Shown here: piece after piece, positions 13,362-24,418 of the stretch
How positions within the stretch are numbered: the stretch's first letter is position 1
Layout: each line of letters starts with the position of its first letter
Origin: Echiichthys vipera
Taxonomy: Eukaryota > Chordata > Actinopteri > Perciformes > Trachinidae
DNA: 64,000 bases
Direction of reading: 5' to 3'
NCBI GenBank assembly: GCA_963691815.1
Contig: OY829645.1
Coordinates: 14,241,056 to 14,305,055, forward strand
Notes under the pieces: generated by a model
Seen by the model: only the letters and a program-made list of their open reading frames with translations
Told to the model about the DNA's origin: nothing
Databases searched by the model: none
Translations under genes and position numbers: made by a program

Positions 13362-13670
13362 ATGCCGTTATACAAAAACAGTAGTTCCAGTAGGCGTTGT
13401 GTTGTGGTATCAAGCGATGATGATGAAAATGAGCCCCTCAATAGCCTATCTGACATAGAAAATGAAAACGGTAAAATGATTAATTCAAATTCAGGTGAAG
13501 CGGAGGAGGATAACTGGCATGATTTAAATCCCTGGACCCTCAGTGACAGCCTGCCTGATATTGAAGATGAAATGGATGCATTATGGGAGGAGGAAGATGT
13601 TGTGGAGATGACATCGGAGCAGGCTCTAAATGTTCTGCATAGCTTGGGTATAGTGAAGCAGGATGTCTAA
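13362..13670 (+). CDS. Unidentified acidic ORF in the relic
   Basis: 102 codons starting MPLYKNSSSSRRC, then Asp/Glu/Ser-rich (VVVSSDDDENEPL), with DIEDEMDALWEEEDVVEM near the C-terminus. The frame stays coding-like for about 75 codons after its stop (13671-13900) until a hAT element cuts in. I do not recognise it. The composition resembles a regulatory or transactivator-type acidic protein, but that is only composition. An overlapping plus-strand frame (13171-13458) is probably a shadow. Confidence 0.3.
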   Translation: MPLYKNSSSSRRCVVVSSDDDENEPLNSLSDIENENGKMINSNSGEAEEDNWHDLNPWTLSDSLPDIEDEMDALWEEEDVVEMTSEQALNVLHSLGIVKQDV

Positions 13671-13902
13671 GAATGTATTGAGTCAGAGGAGGAGTCGCAA
13701 AAGGCACAATTCAGTGGTGGTTCTGTACACCAAAGACAACCTACCCAAAATGGTGGCATCCTTGCATTACATCAAAGAAAAACTGCAAAGTACAGCCCTG
13801 AATTAACCGCGTATTTGAACCGTGTGGGTGGAGTGCATGAATTTACAAAAATACAAATAGTAACTTGGGCTTCTCCCTGTGTCTTATGCACTACATGCAC
13901 CT

Positions 13903-14741
13903 CAGTGTTTCCCCCAGGTTTACAGCGTTGGAGGATGGGAAATGACAAAAAAATGAAAGGAATCGTGGTTTTCATGCGTTTCCAAAGCACTGTAGCAGAT
14001 CGCCTGAATGTTCTTTTCTTAGCGTGCTAGTCAGTGTTTAATCAGACAATTTAATGGTTAGGTTCGTGTTAAAGGTCAATCCCCACACGGGTAAATGAAT
14101 CAGTGTTACAGAAGGACACAATTATACAGCAATAATCAGAGCCACAATGCAAACTCAGTTTAAATCAGTGTATTGCACAATGAGCTACACTCAGCATCAG
14201 AAAATGTCTTTTAAATAATTGTCCAAAAGGTCCAAATAATGTTCCCCAACAGAAACTGTCCAGAGTTAAATCAAAAATCACTACTCAGTTTCAAGCACAA
14301 CAATCTAAAGAAATAATTTGCTGTTTGTTTTAGTTTGTTTAATTCTGTTTTAGTTTTTTTTTTTTGTAGGAGTGAATAGTCTTCTCAAACAAAATAATAA
14401 AGGATCTCTGATAAGTTTCAGTTTCGTTTTTTCAGGAGTGGAGCCTCTTCCCAAACAAATTAACAAACGATCTTTGAACAAGTGAATCTCCAACGCTGTC
14501 AAGTTTTCTGAGAATTGGAAACACGCATCAATGTAGAGATAGAATTTACATGTTGCCGTGTAAATAAGATAAATAACATAAGGCTGTTTAGTTTGTTCAC
14601 TAAAAGGACAAAATATAGAGCTGTTCTATAGGAAAGGGATCCTTAAATGACTCCTGTTGTGATCTGACGCTATTCATAAAATACAATTACATAAAATGTA
14701 CTTGATGTTCTATAGACTATTATATAGTAGGGGAAACACTG
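13903..14741. mobile_element. hAT-like nonautonomous element inserted in the relic
   Basis: Ends CAGTGTTTCCCCCAGG and AGTAGGGGAAACACTG, an inverted match. Its interior matches the elements at 7-272 and 2325-2855 ('gagctacactcagcatcaga', 'gtccaaaaggtccaaataat'). I could not find a clean 8-bp target duplication. No transposase. Confidence 0.75.
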
Positions 14742-14754
14742 CACCCAGACATGC

Positions 14755-14997
14755 ATGAAAATTAAATTTGAGGCCTTCAAAAGTAGAACAGAAATTAGGC
14801 AGGCTTTGATCATGGTGAGGAGCAGTTTGGGCCATACTATGTTGACGATTTTTTGTCAACAAAACAATCTGCGAATTGCTAATGAGTTTGCAGGCTGTTT
14901 TTGGCATGGCTATTCCCGATGTTTTAATCAGGGTCATAAAAAACCCTCAAATAACATTACATTTAATACAAAGCATCCCATGTGTACGATTTGCTAA
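14755..14997 (+). pseudogene. Fragment resembling Polinton-type DNA polymerase B
   Basis: 80 codons containing NEFAGCFWHGYSRCFNQG, which resembles the 'EFxGCFWHGCxxC' block found in protein-primed polB genes of Polintons and related viruses. It begins just inside the right edge of a hAT insertion (14741) and soon ends in stops. The catalytic polymerase motifs are not visible, so this is a dead fragment. Confidence 0.45.
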
Positions 14998-15072
14998 GAA
15001 GTGTAACTGCTTCCCACAATATATCTGACAGTCAAAGGCCCACAGGATGGGACAAATACTTGCTATCATTAG

Positions 15073-15859
15073 TAGGGGTGACCCCAAATATTCGACTCTG
15101 AGGAGCCTGATCCGACTGCCAATCTCATAGTCGAATTGTTGCAAAATGTGCAAAATGTGGTTATGAAACAATGTATTATTCCATTCTGGCTCTGGGGTGC
15201 TGAATGTCTGATTTTACATACAGATGCTTGGTTTCTCCCTATAAACCATGGTAAATAGTCTATTTGCATATAAATATAAGCCTATTAGTAAATGCTGTTG
15301 CTAAAATGTGAAAATGACTTGTGCTTTTAATCTATCTCCTTTAGTGTCTCCTTCGTAGAATAAATTGTACTATCCAGGATCCAGCACCGTCAGAGCGTAT
15401 CTTGGCTGGGCTTTAAATATATCTGGGTGCCAGAAATACAACAGTCTGCTACTGTTTAATCATCAGCATCATTTAATTTAAATATTTGCCCATTTGTTGT
15501 TTTTCATTATAGTCGCTCAATCCGACACACTCCGACACAGCGCTGGGAAAGTGAAACTACAGTTCTAAATTTACTGTCAGCTTTTGTCAAAGAAAGATAC
15601 AAACAAATCACATTTATGTTATAACAACAAATACTTTTAATTATATGCCCCAATCAGAAATCAGAAATCACATCTCTCAGTAACACGACATGCATGACTG
15701 TGCAGCGCTGGGCTCACGTGCACCCACTGTTGTCTGCTTCATGTCCAAGGCTCGCCACCCCAGATCAAGGTTTTTCATGAGCAAACAACAACTGATTAGA
15801 CGCTTAGTCGACTATAGGCAGGAAGTGATGAACCAGATTAGACTATGAAAACACCCCTA
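15073..15859. mobile_element. hAT-type MITE with perfect 8-bp target duplication
   Basis: Terminal inverted repeats TAGGGGTG / CACCCCTA, flanked on both sides by ATCATTAG (15065-15072 and 15860-15867). 787 bp with no transposase. The intact duplication shows insertion after the relic had already integrated. Confidence 0.88.
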
Positions 15860-15869
15860 ATCATTAGCT

Positions 15870-16175
15870 ATGTTGAACATCCCTCTCTCAGTCGTACCCA
15901 ATCATCTGGTTAAAAGAAGAATTGAAGAGCTTTTAATTTTTGTACTGTTTCATGTGGTATTAAATGAAAACAAAAGATTACGTGATAAAGTGTTCAGAAT
16001 CCCTTTATTTGTTTATATTTCCATGCACAATACAGTTGTCATAAAATACAAAAAGCAAAATAGAACTCATCTTAAAAATAAATCTCCAGATTGTACACAT
16101 TTAACACAACCAAAGTCACTCTTTGCACATGAAACAGAGGGTTGTGTTGTTTTATCACAAATTTGCATACCATAA
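15870..16175 (+). pseudogene. Unidentified ORF interrupted by a hAT element
   Basis: 101-codon plus frame adjoining the right target duplication of the hAT at 15073-15859. The frame to the left of the element (up to 15064) appears to be in register with it across the empty site. Basic and Lys/Arg-rich at first, then AT-rich. No family recognised; it could be part of the polB relic. Confidence 0.3.
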
Positions 16176-16209
16176 AATCATTTTTATGTAGATTATTACT
16201 ATATTGATG

Positions 16210-16957
16210 ATTTTCATGAATGAATGACAGCAGTGTTTTTTAAATATTTGCCAGTTGCTGCATATAACTGCTGATACTCTCTTACAGCATTACCCCTTGC
16301 GAATCAGGCTGAAAGGGTTTTTAGGGATATTGCTGCCCGTCAACGTATAAATATAAAAATGATATATCATAATGATTAAATGCAAAAGGATTATGCGCAT
16401 AAGATCCACTAAAAGATTGACAGTGATTTTCAAGCTTGCTGACATAATACTAACCTTAAAGTCATCCACCGAATTTCTCATCAGACAAAATGTATTTTTT
16501 TATCTTATAAATTTAAGTTTATCAACAACTTATTCTTCTTCTATATACCCCATTGTCTCGACAATTCTTTCATTATCCCCGCCACCTTTTACATCCTCCA
16601 TATGTCCTGCAGAGTCCATGCAAAACAATCCAGATCCAAACTGTGTTTGTAGAGCATCATTTCCATAATTTAAAAGACATTCTATAATCCCTCGATAAGG
16701 ATATGTGTTTAACGACTGTCTCATGTGTAATGAGTCTGTCCACCAGCGATTTATCCACTTGGGAAAACAGAGTACATTCAGGGTAGTTAATGAGCAGCAG
16801 GGATCTAAAATTCTATTGGAGTGGTGTCTGTAATGGCTGCTAGAAGAGGTACCTTGACATATACACATTTCTCAATAATTGTTTGTGTTAACAGATTGAG
16901 AAACAGATCAAATTCCGATTTAACACATTCTTTTGACACTTCATGTACTAAAGCCAT
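16210..16957 (-). pseudogene. Broken capsid-like gene (F54H12.2-like, double-jelly-roll type)
   Basis: Minus strand. It begins with an ATG at 16957 and reads ECVKSEFDLF, then TPIEF in the first frame. Later, in another frame (16868-16530), it reads YPYRGIIECLLNYG and FCMDSAGHMED. Further on it reads GSNIPKNPF near 16330. These blocks occur in the same order in the 'F54H12.2-like' capsid proteins of Polintons and adintoviruses. At least two frameshifts and several stops separate them, so the gene is inactive. The plus-strand frame 16821-17312 is a shadow. Confidence 0.55.
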
Positions 16958-17220
16958 TTCAGAATATATCCCCCGCTCTTGTCTTGTGATGTTTTGCCCC
17001 TTTACGTCTTCTCACGGGTGTACTTTTTCTTTTAAAGTAACCCTCTTCTTAGGCGGCGCCTCTTTGGCTGGGAACTCCCCCTACACCCAGATGGATGTTT
17101 TATTGGACGATGAGATATGGCCATCATTCCGGATCCCTCTACTGTTATGGTTCATGACAATTCAATTCAATTTCAATTCAATTTTATTAATAGTACCAAA
17201 TCATAACAAAAGTTATCTCA

Positions 17221-17345
17221 GGACAAGCCTGTGCGTGTTCTCATTTGTCCAGGTCATCGTTAAACTCAAAGCAATTTCAGTCAAAAGCAACTGGACTTGG
17301 TTATTTGTCTAGGAAGACATTTCACCTCATCCAAGAGGCTTCATC
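17221..17345. repeat. Foldback repeat family, partial copy 1
   Basis: 'gtgttctcatttgtccaggt' followed by 'gcaatttcagtcaaaagcaa' and 'ctaggaagacatttcacctc'. The same modules occur at 44298-44441 and 54326-54508. Confidence 0.75.
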
Positions 17346-17460
17346 AGTTCATGTACGCATCTGACCAGGCTGGGACTTGTCCAACTAACTGGTGTGGAGA
17401 TCCAGGTATTTAACCTCTCACAAGGGCGAAGATGTCACTGAAACCCTTTGTGCTCCAAGT

Positions 17461-17661
17461 GCCAACGACTGTCGTTAGAGTGACAGTCGTTGGTGGGAAG
17501 TTGGTTTCAGCTTCGTTAGTGCTCTATTGAGCCTTGACGACAGTCGTTGGAGTCACAAGGGGCCATTTGTGAACAGTTGTTCTTTGAGGCTCAATAGAGT
17601 ACTACCGAAGCCGAAACCAACTTCCCACCAACGACTGCCACTCTAACGACAGTCGTTGGCA
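17461..17661. repeat. Long inverted repeat (about 80-bp arms) with internal cagtcgttgg repeats
   Basis: The left arm starts 'gccaacgactgtcgttagag' and the right arm ends 'ctctaacgacagtcgttggc'. The arms pair along their whole length with few mismatches around a loop of about 45 nt. Each arm holds further copies of 'acagtcgttgg'. It sits between the LINE ORF end and the LINE 3' tail. Confidence 0.85.
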
Positions 17662-18458
17662 CAAAATAACAACATAGCTAAGGGCTCGTAAGCCCTAGCT
17701 GTAAGCTTTATCGAAGAGGAAAGTTTGAGCGTACTCTTAAATATGGGGACAGTGTCTACCTCCCGAATAACACTTGGGAGTCGGTTCCACAGGAGAGGAG
17801 CGTGGTAGCTGAAGGCTCTGCCTCCCATTCTACTTTTGAGACTCTAGGAACGACAAGTAGCCCCGCATTGTCAGAGCGCAGTGATCTAGTCTGGTAATAC
17901 GGTACTATGAGCTCTTTAAGATACGACGGGGCCTGGCCAGTGCAAAGAGGCTAATACAGAAGAAATATGTTCTCTTCGGTTTGTTTTAGTTAGTACATGA
18001 GCTGCAGCATTTTGGACCAACTGGAGACTCTTAACAGACTTATTGGAGCAGCCTGATAATAAGGAGTTGCAGTAGTTCAGCCTAGGAGTAACAAATGCAT
18101 GGACTAGTTTTTCTGCATCTTTCACACAATGTTCCTAATCTTCACAATATTACGCAGGTGAAAATATGCAGTCCTTGTTAATTTTATGTAAGAATCAAAG
18201 GACTTATCCTGATCAAAAATAACACCCATATTCCTTACTGTGGTGCTGGAGGACAACACAACATCATCCAGAGTAAAAATATTTTTAGCTATTGAGCTTC
18301 AGAGGCCTACAGGTCCAAGTAAAATAACTTTAGTTTTATCTGAGTTTAACATCAGAAAATTGCAGGTCATCCAGCGTTTTATTTCCTTAATGCACATTTG
18401 AAGTTTATCTAACTGATTGTTTTCTTCTGGTTTGAACGACAAATATAATTGTGTATCA

Positions 18459-19514
18459 TCAGCATAATAATGAAAATTTATGGAGTGCTTCCATAATATT
18501 TCCTAAGGGAAGCATATATAAGGTGAATAGAATTGGTCCCAGGACAGAACCCTGTGGGACTCCATGATTGACTTTAGTGTGTATGGAGGATTTGTCATTA
18601 ACAAGGACAAACTGAGATCTATCTGATAAATATGACTTAAACCAGGTTAATGCGGTTACTTTAATGCAAATTAGATACTCCAGTCTCTGTAGCAGGATGT
18701 GATGGTCAATAGTGTCGAAGGCAGCACTAAGATCTAGTAAGACAAGTACAGAGACAAGTAAGTTGTCTGAAGCTATTAGAAGGTCGTTAGTAATTTTTAC
18801 CAGTGCTGTCTCAGTGCTATGATTCGCTCTAAATCCTGACTGGAAGTCCTCAAATAACTCATTATTATGTAAAAAGTCACACAGGTGATTTGCAACTAAT
18901 TTCTCAAGGATCTTAGAGAGAAAAGGAAGGTTGGATATAGGTCTATAGTTGGCTAGTACATCAGGATCAAGACTGGGCTTTATAAGAAGAGGTTTAAATA
19001 CAGCTACTTTAAAAGACTGTGGTACACAACCTGCTGATAAAGACATGTTAATCATATCTAATACAGGAGTGCTATCTATAGGTAACAGTTCTTTAAGTAA
19101 CCTAGTTGGTATAGAGTCTAGGAGACGAGTAGAAGGCTTTGATGCTGAAATAGTAGAGGTTAATTTGATACGGTCAACTGTAGAAAAGCAGTCCAAGAAT
19201 ATCTCAGGTCGTACAGTTGTTTCTAAGGTTCCTGGGTTTGAAGAAATATTGGTGCCAAACGAGATGATTTTGTCTCTAATAGTTATAATTTTGTCATTAA
19301 AGAAGGTCATGAAGTTGTTACTACTGAGGGTTATAGGAAAACATGGCTCAATAGAGCTGTGGCTCTCTGTCAGCCTGGCTACAGCGCTGAAAAGAAATCT
19401 AGGATTGTTCTTATTCTCCTCTATTAAAGATGAGTAATAGGCTGCTCTGCCATTATGGAGGGCTTTCTTATATGTTTTTAGACTTTCTTGCCAATCTAAG
19501 CGAGATTCCTCCAA
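18459..19514 (-). pseudogene. LINE reverse transcriptase, longest intact piece
   Basis: 351-codon minus frame: linker after the endonuclease, then RT motifs 0-4. It ends in an altered frame just before the catalytic YADD, which lies at the same place in another frame. It is the best-preserved part of the LINE. The plus-strand frame 18949-19437 is a shadow. Confidence 0.85.
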
Positions 19515-19855
19515 TTTAGTAGAATGCTATTTACTTTCCTATTTTCACGATATTTGTTTTAATTCACGGGTTTGTGAGTTATACCACGGAGCTTACTTCC
19601 TCTGTTTTATTATCTTCTTTTTTAAAGGAGCAACCGAGTCAAGTGTTGTTCGTAAGGAGCCTGCAACACTGTCCACAAGGTGATCAATTTCAGAGAAACT
19701 AACGTTGGTACAGGAATCTAGAATTTAAGAATCAATTCCTTAAATTTAGTTAAAGCACTACCAGATAAACATCTACTGTAGAAACTTTTGCCCAGAGGTG
19801 AGTAGTCCTGTAATACAAATTCAAAAGTTATTAAATAATAGTCTGATAAAATAGA

Positions 19856-21520
19856 ATACAATAGAATTCTGCAGAATTTGACCCAAAGGCAGCATATATA
19901 ATTTGAATAGAAGGGGTCCCCTGTCCCCTGAGGAACTCCACATGTCATAGCCACTCGATAGGATAGATAACTACCAATGGTCACAAAATAACTCTGCTCC
20001 TCCAAGTAGTACCTGAACCATTTTTGGACTGTCCCACTGAGTCCTTTCCAACCTTTTCAGCAGTGAACTGTGATCCACAGTGTCAAAGGCAGCACTGAGA
20101 TCCAACAGGACAAGAACTGACACCTCGCTTGAGTCAGTGTTTAACCTTATGTCATTTAACACTCTAATAAGAGCTGTTTCTGTACTATGGTGAGGTCGGA
20201 AGTCTGATTGAAATTTGTCAAAAAGTCCACTGGAGTTCAAGAAGTTGCTGAGTTGATTAAAAACCACTTTCTCAACAATCTTGGCTATAAAGGGAAGATT
20301 TTAGAGGGGTCTGTAATTAGTAAAAATTAGTTAAAATAATAGTATCCAACATTCTCTTTTTTAAGAGTGGCTTGATGGCAGCTACCTTTAGGGGTTTAAG
20401 ATTTGTGCCTAATTGAAGTGAGCAATTTATTATGCTGCAGATTTGTTGGTGTAGAGCTTACAATAGTTTTTAAAAAGTCAGTTGGCATTGTGTCAAGACA
20501 ACATGTCGATGATTTAAGATGCTGAACAGTTTCTTCTACCGTTTTTGTGGACAACTGTATAAACTCTGACATTACAGTTGATTTATTGCTAGGGGAGTTT
20601 ATGGATTGCATCACTGTATTATTTTACTGATTTGTGTTTTAGCCTTATAGGTTTATTTTTTTCATTGAAAAATCAAGCAAATTCATTGCAATTTTCTGTG
20701 GAGGAGAGTTCTGAAACTATCTCTTTTGGGGGGCTTATCAGCCAAAGCAAACAGAGAACAGAGTGTTGTTCATGTTCTTATTAATCATTTCAGAAAAGTG
20801 TTGCTGTCTAGCCTTGAATAACCCATGGTTAAAATTGCAAAGACTTTGTTTGTAGAGGTCATGGTGAATTTGAAGTTTAGTTTATCTCCATTTACACTCC
20901 GATTTCCTGCATTCTGTTTTCACAGCCTTTACCATCATAGTGTTCCTCCATGGTTTTCTCTGTCTGTTCAAGGTCATCTTAGTTTTAATCGGTGCAATGG
21001 TATCAACAACATTTGAGATTTTGCTGTTGAAATTATCCAGCAGTTCATCAACTGTCTCTGCACTCACACTTGGTGACATTGCTATATTGTCCCTAAACTT
21101 AACACTGGTATCCTCTTTTATGTACCTTTTCTTAACAGCCACAGAGTTTAACTTGGAGTTATCTGTAAGTCAAAGAACACACAGAAATGATCAGAAAGAG
21201 CCAAGTCCTTGATATCAACAGAAGCAATGTCAACACCTCTAGAGATAACCAGATCCAGAGTGTGGCCTCGAGTGTGTGTGGGCCCTTTCACGTGTTGGAA
21301 GAGGACACAGGTGTCAAGAAGAGAACAAAGTTCTTTGCCATTTGTGTCCATGTTATTGTCAATGTGAATGTTAAAATCCCCATTTATGATAAAAAAGGTT
21401 TTGGTCAAGGATTGTTTCCAAGGTGGTGGAATGGAAGGGGGTGGATGATGTAGGAGGTTAGGAAGGTTAACCTTTAAAAGGTGGAACATAAGCTTTGAGA
21501 AGAAAATACTCACATACTTC
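19856..21520 (-). mobile_element. Second, older L2-type LINE fragment
   Basis: Minus strand. Endonuclease C-terminal part (FFIINGDFNIHIDNN and SDHFCVFFDL, about 21410-21160), linker pieces (21142-20882, 20614-20396), then RT (FRPHHSTETALIRVLNDI, LLDLSAAFDTVDHSSLL) and CGVPQG near 19945. It stops just before the YADD block, where the younger copy begins. It is more diverged and carries more stops than 17160-19855, so it is an older subfamily. Confidence 0.8.
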
Positions 21521-22780
21521 TTACTGGAAAGGTGATGAGAATTAGAAGGTAGATTGATATTTCAGTAGCCTTGGATTCATCAGGGAGTTGTGACCCTCTC
21601 GTGTGTAATGACTACCATTGCCCACTTTGTCCTCAGTTTATACTCTGGAAGCCTGAGGTCCCTCTGAGCCTCCTCTGCCTCTTTTGTTGGCCCCTCACCA
21701 GCTTCTTCCAGGCTCATAATCAAGGTCACTCACATCCACTGAAGACAAACATGTTGAAAATTATGCTAAAATGACAAACTATAAAAACCCAATGTTTCTC
21801 CGATCTTTTCTTTGATGAAAACAATTTCTGACACTCTGGGCATTAAATGCCTAATTATCATCAAACTGTAGTTCAGCTAGACTGAGTCTCATTTTGATAC
21901 AAGCCAAGTTTGAAAATAAAACCTCCTCAACTGTCAGCCTTAACTCGATTCATTATGACAAGTCAGATTGGATTATGGACTTCAGGAACGTCAGGTCTGA
22001 CACTAATCTAGGTTTGAAGAACACTAAACTGTAGTAAGACTTTAAAAAGGGTTTATATTTCTCATTTTGTTTTTAGACTGCTTTGAAATATATGTGAGGC
22101 AATGGGACTATAAAAACTTTAATTTATAAAGTTGATCCTCATTGGTGCAGCTGCTGGAACCTTCACCCGATCCAGTGTTTGCTAGGTGAGGGAGGCTGAA
22201 GAGGAGGGAATGGGAGGAAAAAACAGAAGGTAGGAAAAGTGATTTGAATTTGTTGTTTTTGGATTTAAAATATTTGAACCGTAGAGAGGGACAGCTGATT
22301 TATCTCCCCCAGCTGTTAAACAGCCTTTTAAGTATATGCGTTCCTGAGAAGGCATAATAAATCCAACACACATCAGAGATTTACAGTTTCTACCCCCCCC
22401 CCCCCCCAAAAAAAAAAGAAATAAAAGAAAAAAGTGCAGAGCAACTTTGCGCCTGAAAGAACTTATTGAAGCCTGATGAGGAGGAGCTCACTAGAAGAGG
22501 GGAAAAGAGGTTAAAAAGATGAGACTGACCAACACTTCAGTGAGAATATTGCATCAACACAGTTAAGAAAAATAGCACGACAGAGGAATGACTGATGTAG
22601 ATGACTTTGAGTTTCCCAAATATGATTAATATCATGAAAGGATAGTTTAGTGCTAAAATAAGTAGATTCACAGCAAAATAAATAGATCGTAATTCAAATA
22701 TAGACAGTTGTAAACATTCATAACACATTCTGAATGGGTCCCAGTTTATTCCCTGTCCGGTGACGTGACGTAACGCCTTT
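21521..22780. other. No recognisable gene
   Basis: Non-coding. The only obvious feature is a C/A homopolymer junction near 22393-22420. 21,600-21,720 has an open plus frame (21571-21774) without family resemblance. Confidence 0.5.
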
Positions 22781-23541
22781 TCAAAGTTTTATTTCAGGGT
22801 CAAAGCCTTGTATTTCTATAGTGCCGCAGTGTGGTTCCCTTTTGTTTGAACTGATCTGAGTAAAAAAAAAGAAACCGACAGAATTTTTTTTTAGCTGCTT
22901 CCCAATTAATGAAAAGGTGTCTGTCTGAAGAAAGAAGTGAAGTTCGACCATTGTTGAGCTGATCAATCTCTTTCTGGCATGGTCATCCAGTTTTGAGGGA
23001 CGGCCCGATCTAGGCCAGGTCTGGGTGGATCCATATGCCTTCGACTTCTGGACAATACTCAATACAAGTTAAAGCCTTTTAAATCTTTTATAGCCTTCTC
23101 CTAACTTGTGCCAATCCACAACTTTATCCTGAGCTTTTTTGAAAGCATCTTCTCAACCATGATGAATTATTTGTGTTATCGTGCTCTGCTATGAGAGGAA
23201 TCCTCAAGGAACAGCTGATTTTTTTCTGAATTTATCAAAAACACCACAGTTGATGTCAGGTGGAGGCCAATTAACTTGGTGTGTAATCTGAAGCTTGGTT
23301 ATACCTGAGAATGTTTGTAATGGTTATTTTAAAGGGACTCAACAATTTTCCAACACCGCTATTCTAGTCTTTCATTTTTTTATTGATTTTCAGAAATTTT
23401 GAGGAAAAAAAAACATTTCACTTGAATGTTGTAAGGCAAAATGTGTAAATCACGCTTGAAAAAAAAATATTTTTTTATGTATTATCAAAAAACAAAAAAG
23501 TGACTATTTCAAAAGGGTATGATGACTTTCTATAGGCACTG
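22781..23541 (-). mobile_element. Truncated Tc1/mariner element
   Basis: Minus strand. The terminal sequence CAGTGCCTATAGAAAGTCAT ends at 23541 next to a TA dinucleotide, the typical Tc1 start. Then comes 5' leader sequence and a transposase N-terminal piece (23062-22781) with TWPRSGRPSKLDDHARKRLI, the GRPR-like/HTH region. The DDE catalytic domain and the other inverted repeat are missing. Confidence 0.8.
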
Positions 23542-23543
23542 TA

Positions 23544-24305
23544 AATGAGGACTGACTGCATAGTGACTGGCACTCTATGGATTGTTGGATTCTGTTTTTT
23601 GCAATGAGTATGCACAAACTGTGTCGTGCAAATTCAGGCAAAATAAGGCTGCATCTCTCTAACATGCAGAACATCCTCATATCGTTGATCATCTTATTTT
23701 TCTGACTGACTCAACCAGCTGAAAGATCTCATCTGTGCAGGATAAGATGCTGTAAGGGAGAAGTCTTTGATGAAGGACGAAGTGGAAGACGGGTTACGAG
23801 ATGACAAGAATAAAGTAGAAGATAGAGATGAGTAAAACCAGAGAGTGAAGAGAGGTAAAAGCCCTAAAAATATGGACCATTTTCTTTGTGTATGCGTGTG
23901 CGCACGCGCGCGTGTGTCAGGCTCTGAGACGTGGCAGAACGAGGCCTGGCCAACTGGCAGATCTTTTCCATATGTTTCCTGGAGAAAGAGAGGGAGGCAG
24001 CTCCCCTCCACCCCACCCGCAGCACAACGAGCCTTCATTTAAAAAGACAGAGCAGACAAGAAACAAACCACCAACCAATGCGTCGTTGTACTGTACTGCT
24101 GGCTCGGCCCTCGTTTTTCTGTGGATGATAGATATCAGTTTCAGGTCAAGATGTATCTGAGAAATGCAGCTGGCAGGTGTTGGGTTTCTGTGAATCAGCG
24201 GGGAGCTGGCTGCTGTTTGACAGGGGGCCTCCCACAGAGACTGAGAGGGCAAAGAAAACACACTGCCCGTCACGTTTTCACGTTGGTTTCATCACATTCA
24301 TCATT

Positions 24306-24308
<3 letters not shown>
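23544..24308. other. No recognisable gene
   Basis: Non-coding. Small overlapping frames here differ on every strand and none resembles a known protein. Confidence 0.45.
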
Positions 24309-24363
<55 letters not shown>

Positions 24364-24418
24364 TGTGTGTGTGCGTGTGCGCGCGTGTGTGCTTGTTTGT
24401 GTGTGTGCGCGTGTGCGA
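24309..24418. repeat. (GT)n microsatellite with interrupted tail
   Basis: Pure GT to about 24360, then GT/GC-interrupted to 24418. It generates false Val/Cys and His/Thr frames on both strands. Confidence 0.97.

Larger units (their letters stand above)
13171..17159. mobile_element. Decayed Polinton/Maverick (adintovirus-like) relic
   Basis: Interval with virus-like coding fragments on both strands: an acidic ORF (13362-13670, +), a DNA-polymerase-B-like fragment (14755-14997, +), an unidentified frame (15870-16175, +) and a broken capsid-like gene (16957-16210, -). Two hAT insertions split it. The right edge abuts the 'attgaattgaa'-type tail of a LINE. Polintons combine protein-primed polB with double-jelly-roll capsid genes, which fits. 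No integrase, ATPase, protease or terminal repeats were found, so the classification is an inference. All reading frames are interrupted. Confidence 0.5.
17160..19855 (-). mobile_element. L2-type LINE, 5'-truncated, with a foldback insertion near its 3' end
   Basis: Minus-strand non-LTR retrotransposon. Reverse-transcriptase blocks in order: NYRPISNLPFLSKILEKL, FRANHSTETALV, LLDLSAAFDTIDHHILL, GVPQGSVLGPILFTLYMLPL, then FHYYADDTQLYLSF in a shifted frame (about 18480-18440). The C-terminal segments follow at 18125-17916 and 17828-17643. Upstream the end of the endonuclease is visible (SDYYLITFEF, about 19850). The 'aattgaattgaa'-type 3' tail lies at 17160-17195, separated from the ORF by a foldback insertion (about 17220-17661). 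A frameshift just before YADD plus stops make it inactive. Confidence 0.85.

Noticed and set aside
16821..17312. 163-codon plus-strand ORF
   Set aside because: Antisense to the capsid-like relic and running into the LINE tail; no protein resemblance on the plus strand.
18949..19437. 162-codon plus-strand ORF
   Set aside because: Antisense shadow of the LINE reverse transcriptase frame.
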